Shown piece after piece: positions 5,505 to 12,724 of a stretch of 14,237 bases of DNA. Under the pieces are notes generated by a model that saw nothing but the letters and a program-made list of their open reading frames with translations, searched no databases and was not told the DNA's origin. Each line of letters begins with the position of its first letter. Within the stretch, counting starts at the first letter, position 1. Source of the stretch: Planctomycetaceae bacterium (lineage in GTDB: Bacteria; Planctomycetota; Planctomycetia; Planctomycetales; Planctomycetaceae); assembly GCA_027080405.1 (NCBI GenBank), contig JALWSL010000587.1:1-14237 (forward strand). Direction: 5' to 3'. A program made the position numbers and the translations under genes.

Positions 5505-6359
5505 ATGAAACGCATTCTCCTGCAGTTTGATACTGATGTGCATGCAAGCAGTTTTGATGCGGTGACCGCATTGGATGCGTCTGTCGATCACCTCCTTTCC
5601 TATTCTCAGGTTAATTCCACGAATGTTGTGTCGCTGGTTCAGGGAGCCATTTTTACCCGCGGTCCAGAGGACTTGAGGAATACGGCGATTTTCATCGGGG
5701 GCAGCGATGTAGAAGCCGGTGAAAAATTGTTGGCCAAGGTGCAGGAATCCTTTTTTGGCCCGATGCGGGTTTCTGTGATGATGGATTCCAACGGTTGTAA
5801 CACAACCGCGGCAGCAGCGGTGCTCTCCGCTCGAAAACACCTTGATCTGTCACAGACGAAAGCGGTTGTTTTGGGGGGAACCGGGCCAGTTGGACGGCGT
5901 GTCGCCCAGATATTGGGAGCCTGTGGGGCTCATGTGGTCGTCACGTCACGCACATTGGACAAGGCCAGACATGTCTGCTCCGTAATCGATGGGGTATCCG
6001 GAAAATATGAGCCTGCGGTCGTTCCCGAAAACGGCGATCTCTCTCCCCTGTTGAAAGATGCCAATCTGCTCGTATCGGCTGGAGCCGCCGGAGTCCGTTT
6101 TACGCATCTCGATCAGTTGACAGCTTCCCGGACGCTCCGAGTTGCCATTGACCTCAATGCAGTTCCTCCGCTGGGGATTGAAGGGATTCAATCGACCGAC
6201 AAAGCAAAGGAAATAGGGCATCTTGTTTGTTATGGTGCACTTGGCGTGGGGGGATTGAAAATGAAGATCCACCATCAGTTGATCGAACGCCTGTTCGAAG
6301 CGAACGACCAGGTTATTGACACAAGTCAAATTTACAATGCGGCTGTAGATATGGTGTAG
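5505..6359 (+). CDS. NAD(P)-dependent methylene-tetrahydromethanopterin dehydrogenase (MtdB/MtdC type)
   Basis: A 284-residue cytosolic enzyme of the MtdA/MtdB/MtdC family that oxidises methylene-H4MPT to methenyl-H4MPT, the step after Fae. The N-terminal half opens MKRILLQFDTDVHASSFDAV and carries the family signature MDSNGCNTTAAAAV (93-106). The Rossmann loop GGTGPVG is at 124-130. After its second strand comes TSRT (147-150), and the S-R pair favours NADP. Length equals that of known Mtd enzymes. The ATG at 5505 is chosen because the family N-terminus begins there and GAGAG lies 6 nt upstream; an in-frame TTG at 5481 has no support. Planctomycetes have been reported to carry a distinct class, MtdC. 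I cannot separate MtdB from MtdC by eye, so I give no symbol. Its position after fae supports the pathway assignment. Confidence 0.88.
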   Translation: MKRILLQFDTDVHASSFDAVTALDASVDHLLSYSQVNSTNVVSLVQGAIFTRGPEDLRNTAIFIGGSDVEAGEKLLAKVQESFFGPMRVSVMMDSNGCNTTAAAAVLSARKHLDLSQTKAVVLGGTGPVGRRVAQILGACGAHVVVTSRTLDKARHVCSVIDGVSGKYEPAVVPENGDLSPLLKDANLLVSAGAAGVRFTHLDQLTASRTLRVAIDLNAVPPLGIEGIQSTDKAKEIGHLVCYGALGVGGLKMKIHHQLIERLFEANDQVIDTSQIYNAAVDMV

Positions 6360-6368
6360 TTAGGAGGT

Positions 6369-6394
6369 ATGGAGAGACTGGCATTACTCTCCAT
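6369..6394 (+). terminator. Hairpin directly after the dehydrogenase stop
   Basis: ATGGAGAG (6369-6376) and CTCTCCAT (6387-6394) form a perfect 8-bp stem with a 10-nt loop, 9 nt past the stop codon. The sequence after it is T-rich (6395-6425) but lacks an uninterrupted T-run. It may terminate transcription or stabilise the 3' end. An AGGAGG just before the stem is only one base from an ATG opening a 29-codon frame, which I do not call a gene. Confidence 0.45.
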
Positions 6395-6572
6395 GTTGCG
6401 TTCCTGTCTTTCTGTTGCTTTTCATATTCGCCATTGTCTCCAAATTACACGTTGCTGAAATTCCCCTTGCTTCATTGCTGCGATATGAGGTAATTCTACG
6501 CAGTGCCACTGCACCCAATTGGAGTGGAGGCTCTTACTCTGCGCAATTTCCCCACAGAATATCCATTCAGAT

Positions 6573-6589
6573 TGTATCACTCCGATACA
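6573..6589 (+). promoter_or_regulatory. 17-bp palindrome upstream of bamA (operator-like)
   Basis: TGTATC-ACTCC-GATACA has perfect 6-bp arms around a 5-bp centre. It lies 32 bp before the preferred bamA start codon. Size and symmetry fit a binding site for a dimeric regulator, but a chance palindrome cannot be excluded. Confidence 0.3.
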
Positions 6590-6621
6590 TTGACGACGCG
6601 AATCAGCATCAGGTCGAATTT

Positions 6622-9600
6622 ATGGTGAATCCAAACCGACAGTTTCAAAGGGAAATAACTCGTTATTTCTGTACGAGTTATTCCGTCGATGATGAACAGG
6701 GAAATTTATTGCCTGGGAAAATCGGCCTTCGGAACAGGGGTCTCCGGAAGACGGGCACCCGGGGTTTGCTGAGCCTGGCCATTTTGATGCTCATGATGAC
6801 CGGTTGTCACACGCCCTGGATGGTCTGCTCGGTTGAGAGTCATTCTGGTCAGATTGTTCGGGCGCAATCAGCCGAGGGTGTTGATCCTGCGTTCCAGCAG
6901 ATGATGGAGGAGAATTCGGGTTCAAACAGAAAAAGCTGGTACGATGGTGAGATTGAAGCTGTTTCTGCGGAGGTTCCGGAGATCACGCCCATTCAGCAGG
7001 AACAGGAGATACCGCCCGAGCAACCTGGTTCACGATCCGCGTTGAATCCACTGCAACAACAGGCACAACACAAAACTCCGATGTTGTTGCAACAATCCCT
7101 TTTGGAGCAAAAAAGGGCGTTGGGCAAGATGCCGAAACCGCTTCTCGACGAAAACAGGGAGGTCTCCGCGCCCTCACTCGATGAACCGTTGGCTGATGTC
7201 TTGATTGAAGGCAACGCCACCATTCCGGTTTCTGCCCTGTCTCGATATATCAAGACTCGTCCCGGCAGGGTCGCGACAGTGGATCAGATTCGCGACGATA
7301 TCCGTTCGCTTTACAGCACAAAATGGTTCTTTACGGTTGAACCCGTTTACCGACACTCGGAAAAAGGAACGATTCTGGTCTTCAAGGTGACTGAATTGCC
7401 GATTCTGCGTAGCGTTGAATATCTCGGAAACGAGAAGGTTAAGGATAAGGTTCTGGCGGGTATTACCGGATTGAAACCGATGCACGCTTTTTCCGTTGCG
7501 GCGAACCGGGAATCTGTACGGCGTATTCGCGATTACTACAAGGAAAAAGGATTTCTTTATGCTGAGGTGACATTGGAAAAGGGGAACTCTCCGGACGATC
7601 GTGAAGTTGTTTTTCGCATCACGGAGGGGCCGAAAGTGAAAGTCGCTTCCATCAAATTTCGCGGCAACAAGGATGTCTCCTCCGGTGTGCTCAAGATGCG
7701 ACTGACCACGAAGAAAAGGATTCTCTGGAAATTTGGCGGTCAGTACGATCCGAATACGATCTCCTCCGATATCGCAGCCATAAAGAAATATTATCACAAT
7801 ATCGGGTACTTTGATGTCCAGGTTTCCGAGGAGCGGAAGTTTTCAGATGATCGTTCTACGGTTTCGATCACCTATACGATCGACGAAGGAGAACGGTACA
7901 AAATCCGGAAGATAATTCTGAAAGGAAACCGGATTTATTCGCAAGAACAGCTGATGAAGGATTTCAAGCTGTCGGAAGGAAGTTATTACAGTGCCCGCGA
8001 CTTGGCCAAGGATGTCAATGGGATACAGGACAAATATGGCGTACTGGGGCGGTTGTTTGCCAAGGTCAATCCGGGGACGAAATTTACACAGGAACCGGGA
8101 GTTCTCGATCTGGTTTACGATATCGATGAAGACCGTGTCTACCGTATCGGGATGATCAACGTCAACATTCGAGGCCAGTTTACCCACACGAAGGAAACGG
8201 TCGCCCTGAATCAGTTGCTGGTCGCTCCGGGCGATCTGGCCGACCCGGAAAAAATACGGAAGTCACGTGCCCGCCTGGGAGGTTCGCCGGTATGGGAACG
8301 TGCCGGACCGGATGGGCCGCAAATCAATATCCGCCCGGTGATGAATCCGACTTACCTGGCGCGGAATACCGATCCACCGGTTATCCGCGGTTCCAATGGC
8401 TATTTCGGGACAACGCCTTCAGCTTCAGCGCAGCATCGCTATCTGCCGAGCGATAACCGCATACAGGAAAGTTATAACAAGCTGGTTCTGACCAATCTGA
8501 AAGAACAGAAACAACAGGAACCATCCGGGCGGGTTCGAGTGCGTCACACTATTCCCGGTGCGGGGCACACATTACAGCAGATGAGTGAGCATTCCGACAA
8601 GGCCCCATCACCTGTTGCGACCTCTCCCAACACGAAGCAGGAACATTACTATCGAGAGTATCGCAAAAAACGGGACGAACTGGATCGGCTGTGGTTGTAT
8701 CAACCGCTCGATTTTGAGCACTCTCGCGTCTTCTTTGAAACGGCAAGACCATTTTTGACTTCCGTCCTTTCACGATCGCAGGAATCTCCGATCATCCGGG
8801 GACAAAGTGTGGACCAGTATGCTGCTCCTACGGATCTGATGCAGCCCCAGCCTCAACCAGGCAGAGAGATGGGCCCTCCCATTTTGAACCCGGAATTGCC
8901 TCCCGGTTATGTCGATCTGGACTTGAATGTTACCGAAGCGAGGACGGGGCGATTCATGGTCGGAGCCAGTGTCAACAGCAACTCCGGCGTGTTTGGTAAT
9001 ATTGTTCTGGAAGAACAGAATTTCGATCTGTTCGCCTTTCCGAGAAGCTGGCGTGATGTTGTCGATGGTTATGCGTTTCGGGGCGATGGACAGCAATTTC
9101 GCCTGGAAGCCACACCGGGTAATCTGGTCAGTCGTTATCTGGCAAGTTGGACGAATCCCCATTTTCTGGATACCGATTACTCCCTCGGCGTGAGTGGTTT
9201 CTACTATCAGCGATTCTTTCGTGACTGGAACGAACAGCGAACCGGCGGCCGGATCAGCATCGGGAAAATGCTGACACGGGAAATTTCCTTCAATACCGCC
9301 ATCCGTCTGGAAAAGGTGCACATCTCGAATTTAAGACTCAACGCACCTTCGTTGTTGCCAACTTTGGGAGATAATTTCCTGGGGACGGGAAAAATAACAC
9401 TGGGGTATGATACGCGTGATTCCGCCTCGATGGCTACGGAAGGGTTCAATGTGCAAAGTAGTGTTGAGCAAGCCTTTGTAGAAAACACATTCACGAAGTT
9501 GGAGTTGCAGGGCTCGCAGTATTTCACGACCTACCAACGTCCCGACGGGGCAGGAAAGCATGTCCTTTCGTTTCGGGGAAATCTGGGTTGGACGACAAAT

Positions 9601-9987
9601 AATACTCCCGCTTTCGAGCGATTCTATGCAGGAGGGTTCCAGTCGTTTCGCGGATTCCGATACCGTTCGGTCGGTCCGTTGGAACCGCCCAACCTGGGAA
9701 CCAATGGCGCGCAGGTCGGGGGTAATTTCCAGTTGCTCGGCACAGCGGAATATATGCTCCCGATCATGGCAAGTGAAACGGTTCGATTGGTCGCCTTTAC
9801 CGATTTCGGTACCGTTGAACGCAATGTTTCATTGGAAAACTTCCGTGTCGCGGTGGGCGGCGGGCTGAGAATTACCGTGCCTCAAATGGGGCCTGTTCCC
9901 ATCGCATTGGATTGGTCCTTTCCCATCGTGAAGGAAAACACCGATATCAGACAACTCTTTTCATTTTACATCGGTTTGACACGATAG
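6622..9987 (+). CDS. bamA: BamA/Omp85 family outer-membrane protein assembly factor
   Basis: A 1121-residue protein, much longer than typical BamA (about 800), that would insert beta-barrel proteins into the outer membrane. Order: N-terminal signal ending in MLMMTGC (a lipobox-like site, C62), a Q/P-rich linker (63-190), POTRA domains 1-4 at about 191-259, 261-337, 338-424 and 426-503, and POTRA5 at about 506-775, interrupted by an insertion of about 190 residues (574-760). A 16-stranded-type barrel follows (about 776-1121), with the L6 signature FRGF at 1009-1012. The C-terminus is GLTR, without the usual terminal aromatic residue. I start at the ATG at 6622, with AGG 8 nt upstream as for the lipoprotein gene downstream. 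The in-frame TTG at 6709, preceded by AGGGA, would put the lipobox cysteine at residue 33, a more normal position. The in-frame TTG at 6415 is unlikely. Confidence 0.9.
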   Translation: MVNPNRQFQREITRYFCTSYSVDDEQGNLLPGKIGLRNRGLRKTGTRGLLSLAILMLMMTGCHTPWMVCSVESHSGQIVRAQSAEGVDPAFQQMMEENSGSNRKSWYDGEIEAVSAEVPEITPIQQEQEIPPEQPGSRSALNPLQQQAQHKTPMLLQQSLLEQKRALGKMPKPLLDENREVSAPSLDEPLADVLIEGNATIPVSALSRYIKTRPGRVATVDQIRDDIRSLYSTKWFFTVEPVYRHSEKGTILVFKVTELPILRSVEYLGNEKVKDKVLAGITGLKPMHAFSVAANRESVRRIRDYYKEKGFLYAEVTLEKGNSPDDREVVFRITEGPKVKVASIKFRGNKDVSSGVLKMRLTTKKRILWKFGGQYDPNTISSDIAAIKKYYHNIGYFDVQVSEERKFSDDRSTVSITYTIDEGERYKIRKIILKGNRIYSQEQLMKDFKLSEGSYYSARDLAKDVNGIQDKYGVLGRLFAKVNPGTKFTQEPGVLDLVYDIDEDRVYRIGMINVNIRGQFTHTKETVALNQLLVAPGDLADPEKIRKSRARLGGSPVWERAGPDGPQINIRPVMNPTYLARNTDPPVIRGSNGYFGTTPSASAQHRYLPSDNRIQESYNKLVLTNLKEQKQQEPSGRVRVRHTIPGAGHTLQQMSEHSDKAPSPVATSPNTKQEHYYREYRKKRDELDRLWLYQPLDFEHSRVFFETARPFLTSVLSRSQESPIIRGQSVDQYAAPTDLMQPQPQPGREMGPPILNPELPPGYVDLDLNVTEARTGRFMVGASVNSNSGVFGNIVLEEQNFDLFAFPRSWRDVVDGYAFRGDGQQFRLEATPGNLVSRYLASWTNPHFLDTDYSLGVSGFYYQRFFRDWNEQRTGGRISIGKMLTREISFNTAIRLEKVHISNLRLNAPSLLPTLGDNFLGTGKITLGYDTRDSASMATEGFNVQSSVEQAFVENTFTKLELQGSQYFTTYQRPDGAGKHVLSFRGNLGWTTNNTPAFERFYAGGFQSFRGFRYRSVGPLEPPNLGTNGAQVGGNFQLLGTAEYMLPIMASETVRLVAFTDFGTVERNVSLENFRVAVGGGLRITVPQMGPVPIALDWSFPIVKENTDIRQLFSFYIGLTR
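6654..6682 (+). promoter_or_regulatory. 10-bp perfect inverted repeat at the 5' end of bamA
   Basis: AATAACTCGT (6654-6663) is the exact reverse complement of ACGAGTTATT (6673-6682) around a 9-nt loop. If bamA starts at the ATG at 6622, this stem lies about 32 nt inside the coding region. If it starts at the TTG at 6709, the stem lies in the leader, 26 nt before the start. Either way it could affect translation initiation. Confidence 0.5.
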
Positions 9988-10011
9988 ATGAGATAAAACC
10001 GACAGATAGCA

Positions 10012-10064
10012 CGGGGCCTGCGCAGTCGGGACGACTGGCGCGGACGCTGTGCCTCCCGGTTTTT
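10012..10064 (+). terminator. Probable intrinsic terminator after bamA
   Basis: A GC-rich foldable region begins 25 nt after the bamA stop. The inner stem is GCGCAGTC (10020-10027) with GACT/GCGC (10033-10041, one bulged G), loop GGGAC. An outer CGGG (10012-10015) can pair with CCCG (10055-10058). Five T residues (10060-10064) follow almost directly. The outer part of the stem is imperfect, so efficiency is uncertain. Confidence 0.5.
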
Positions 10065-10070
10065 GAATGA

Positions 10071-10097
10071 AAGACAGAACAAGACAGAACAGGACAG
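10071..10097. repeat. 10-bp tandem repeat
   Basis: AAGACAGAAC occurs twice head to tail (10071-10080, 10081-10090), followed by a related partial copy AGGACAG (10091-10097). It lies just after the bamA terminator-like element. No function is apparent. Confidence 0.8.
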
Positions 10098-10303
10098 AGT
10101 GAAGAGATTGAGAGACAGCTGGGCTTTCCGATAAGCCGGGGAGATGTAATTTTTGCATCTGGTTCCCGCTATTGCGCCCTCCTGCGGTCTCATTCGCCTC
10201 CTCTTGACCTTTCAAATTGATTCCGGATAGAGTTCACCTCCCTTCTATTTTCCTCACCTGAAATCCTATCCCATTATCCCACCTCTCGAATCAGGTATTT
10301 CGT

Positions 10304-12595
10304 ATGCGTCTTTTTCAGCTCGCAACACGTTTCGATGCACATGCACATTCCGTCAGGCCGTTCGTCGTTGATGCGGTCTCTGTGCTGTCCGTTTGTCGGT
10401 TCTCTCTGCCGATGCTGTTGGGCCTGCTGATATGCAGCGGATGCGCCAATATCCGTGAAAAGCGAACCATTAGCGTCTTTCAATCCGGTCTGGAAGCGGA
10501 CAATCTGGAATTGCTTCGTGAGAACTCGACCAGACATTTCGCTTCCAAAGCGTTACGGCATCCACAGGCTGATGACGCGCTGGCACAACTGAAATTGCCA
10601 GAGGGCGAATTCAAAATTCTGAATGTTGAAGCTGTCTCGGAGACCGAAAAAAAAGTGACGGTCGGGTTCGGGAAGGAAAAGAAACGGAAAATAATGTACC
10701 GGCTGGTCAGAGAGGGAGCGAAAAAACATTGGAAGGTTGATGACATCTATCTGCGCCAACGCAAGGGAAAAAAAGTCGTTGTGATGCCGATCACCGAACA
10801 GATGGACGTTCTGTTGTCTGCCCGTGAGTTTTTCGATTCCTGGTCGGAAGGAGATCGCCAACGGGTTCTTGCGAGTTGCTCTCCGGAACTGCGAGAAGCT
10901 CTGGAAAAATTGCCCCCATCTGTTTTGGCTTACAACATTTCCCTGATTGTCGGAAAGGCACAGCGGACCAGGTCGTTCCGTCCGGAAGCCCATATCAGAA
11001 ACGACAAAGCGGTCGTGAAGCTGAATCGGCCACACGGGACAATCCAGTTTTCTATCGAGAAGAACGGATCGGGATGGCAGGTAAGCGATCTGGCCCTGGT
11101 GGGGAACGACAAGGAATCCCGCGTTGCTTCGTTATTGCAACGGGTCGAAATTATCAATCAGGCGATGGCCTTTCTTGAAGCCTGGCAGAAACAGGACAAG
11201 TCTCGGCTGAAGCAGGTGGCACTTGACAAGTTCTACACGGCCGGGTTGGCTCCCGCGAGGCTGAGCGATGTTCCTCTTCCTTCCGCTTTTGAAGTGGAAG
11301 GCAAGGTGGATGTCAAACTTGCCGATAAACGGGCGGATGTCATTCTGAATGACCAGAAACAGACGATCCAGATGACACTGAAGCAGGATCAGCAGGATCC
11401 GGAGGACTTTTTTGTGTCTGATGTCATCCTGTACGATATGGAAAATCAGCAGACGTTATCCTTGATCTCTGCCCTGACTGCCCGTCCTGTGGCGGAACTG
11501 TTTGTTGCAGCGCTGGCTCGACGGGATGCTGACATGCTTCAGCAAAATACGACTCGCGATTTTCACGGAAAAACATGGAGCCGGGCCAGTAAACAGACAT
11601 TGGCGATCTTGCCCATCCCTCTGGAAGGGTTGAAAAACGCCCATCAGGTTGAAACAGAATTCATGGGTGAAATTACGCGAGTCCGATTTGCAGGCGGCTC
11701 CAGTCAATTCACGGTTGTCCTTCATGACCAGGGGGGACGGGTTCTGGTGGATGATGTTCTGATCGATCAGCAGGATGAACTGGAAAGAGACAGGCAGCAA
11801 TCGCTGAAGAACTATCTCGCTGCGATTGTCCCCGTTTACGAGTTGGCGGCCAGTATCCACAACAATCAGCCTGGACAGACCGTTCGTCTGGTGACGGACG
11901 ATTTCTATAACCGCGTTTTTGCCATGACAAAGACAATGCCGGACTCGGCTTATATCTATTTGAGCCACGTTTCAGCAGGGAAACCGAAACTCAAGTTTTC
12001 AACTCCCGGAAAACAGACCGATAAAAGGAAGAAAAACAAAAAGGGAGCTGATGAAATCATTATTGAATTCAACACGACCGATAAACCGCAAACGCTTGTC
12101 ACTTTTAAGGGCAACAACTCTGTCATGAATGTCAGCCTGGTGGAAGAAGATGGTTTGCTACGGGTTCATGATGCCTTGATAGACACACCGGACAGCGAGG
12201 TAGCTCAGCGGCTCAAACAGACGATGCGCATGGAATTGGCCAACAGACGTTCTCAAAGAGGCATTCAGCTGGCCAGTGCCATTTCGAAACAGACAGCGAG
12301 CAGAAAAAAAGCAGGCGTGACCGTATCAGGTGTGCCACGAGATGGGCTGAAGAAACCCGGTTCGCCCCGCGATCGAACTGTTTCAGCGGCAAACGGAGAG
12401 TCGAACCAGCCTGGAAATCCTCCATTGCAGAACGCTCTGTACGAGCAGTATGAAGCTGCCCGGCCTGTGCAGCAAATTGAACAGACCGGATACGCAACTG
12501 GCCCAGACGGCTCAGACAACCGCCGTTCACCGCTTCCCCCGCGGCAGCACAGGATAGAGGATCATTTGCTCCTCCAACCAATTCCCATTGAATAA
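10304..12595 (+). CDS. Predicted lipoprotein with five tandem NTF2-like modules
   Basis: I do not recognise a named family for this 763-residue protein. A hydrophobic stretch LPMLLGLLICSGC ends in a lipobox-like CSGC with lipidation cysteine C47, so it is probably anchored in a membrane and faces the periplasm. Residues 55-630 look like five degenerate repeats of about 100-130 residues. Each has an opening helical segment followed by beta strands, and each closes with a pattern V-x-D-x-x-L/I: KVDDIYL (144-150), QVSDLAL (259-265), FVSDVIL (370-376), LVDDVLI (481-487), RVHDALI (620-626). That helix-then-curved-sheet layout fits NTF2/SnoaL-like folds, which is an inference. The last 130 residues are basic, P/G/Q-rich and probably disordered. 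The ATG at 10304 has AGG 8 nt upstream; a GTG at 10382 would give a shorter signal. It follows bamA on the same strand, so an envelope role is plausible but unproven. Confidence 0.75.
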   Translation: MRLFQLATRFDAHAHSVRPFVVDAVSVLSVCRFSLPMLLGLLICSGCANIREKRTISVFQSGLEADNLELLRENSTRHFASKALRHPQADDALAQLKLPEGEFKILNVEAVSETEKKVTVGFGKEKKRKIMYRLVREGAKKHWKVDDIYLRQRKGKKVVVMPITEQMDVLLSAREFFDSWSEGDRQRVLASCSPELREALEKLPPSVLAYNISLIVGKAQRTRSFRPEAHIRNDKAVVKLNRPHGTIQFSIEKNGSGWQVSDLALVGNDKESRVASLLQRVEIINQAMAFLEAWQKQDKSRLKQVALDKFYTAGLAPARLSDVPLPSAFEVEGKVDVKLADKRADVILNDQKQTIQMTLKQDQQDPEDFFVSDVILYDMENQQTLSLISALTARPVAELFVAALARRDADMLQQNTTRDFHGKTWSRASKQTLAILPIPLEGLKNAHQVETEFMGEITRVRFAGGSSQFTVVLHDQGGRVLVDDVLIDQQDELERDRQQSLKNYLAAIVPVYELAASIHNNQPGQTVRLVTDDFYNRVFAMTKTMPDSAYIYLSHVSAGKPKLKFSTPGKQTDKRKKNKKGADEIIIEFNTTDKPQTLVTFKGNNSVMNVSLVEEDGLLRVHDALIDTPDSEVAQRLKQTMRMELANRRSQRGIQLASAISKQTASRKKAGVTVSGVPRDGLKKPGSPRDRTVSAANGESNQPGNPPLQNALYEQYEAARPVQQIEQTGYATGPDGSDNRRSPLPPRQHRIEDHLLLQPIPIE

Positions 12596-12724
12596 CACGC
12601 TGCAGGCAGACGTATCTGTCTTGTGTGTACACGGTGTTGGAGTTCACTATCTGTACGAGGCTGTCGGGCTGAGGAACTCAAAGTGCCCCAGTATATGGTC
12701 ATGCAGTCTGGCATTCCGATATTT

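Larger units (their letters stand above)
9988..10303. other. Intergenic region between bamA and the repeat lipoprotein gene
   Basis: This 316-bp stretch holds a terminator-like structure (10012-10064), a 10-bp tandem repeat (10071-10097) and a short hairpin AGATG/CATCT near 10145-10163. I find no convincing promoter for the downstream gene. Minus-strand open frames here look like non-coding shadows. Confidence 0.6.

Noticed and set aside
6369..6458. Short frame beginning ATGGAGAG after AGGAGG
   Set aside because: The AGGAGG is only one base from the ATG, which is too close, and the ATG is inside a perfect hairpin stem; the 29-codon product has no recognisable feature.
6415..6621. TTG-initiated N-terminal extension of bamA
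   Set aside because: The extension places 60-odd odd residues before the signal sequence, has no ribosome binding site, and its composition is non-coding-like.
9961..10215. Minus-strand open frames between bamA and the lipoprotein gene
   Set aside because: They cover the terminator-like region and tandem repeat, have no domain and no ribosome binding site.
12596..12724. Possible bidirectional terminator between the convergent lipoprotein and DUF1501 genes
   Set aside because: I looked for a GC-rich inverted repeat with flanking T/A runs and found only 4-5 bp matches.
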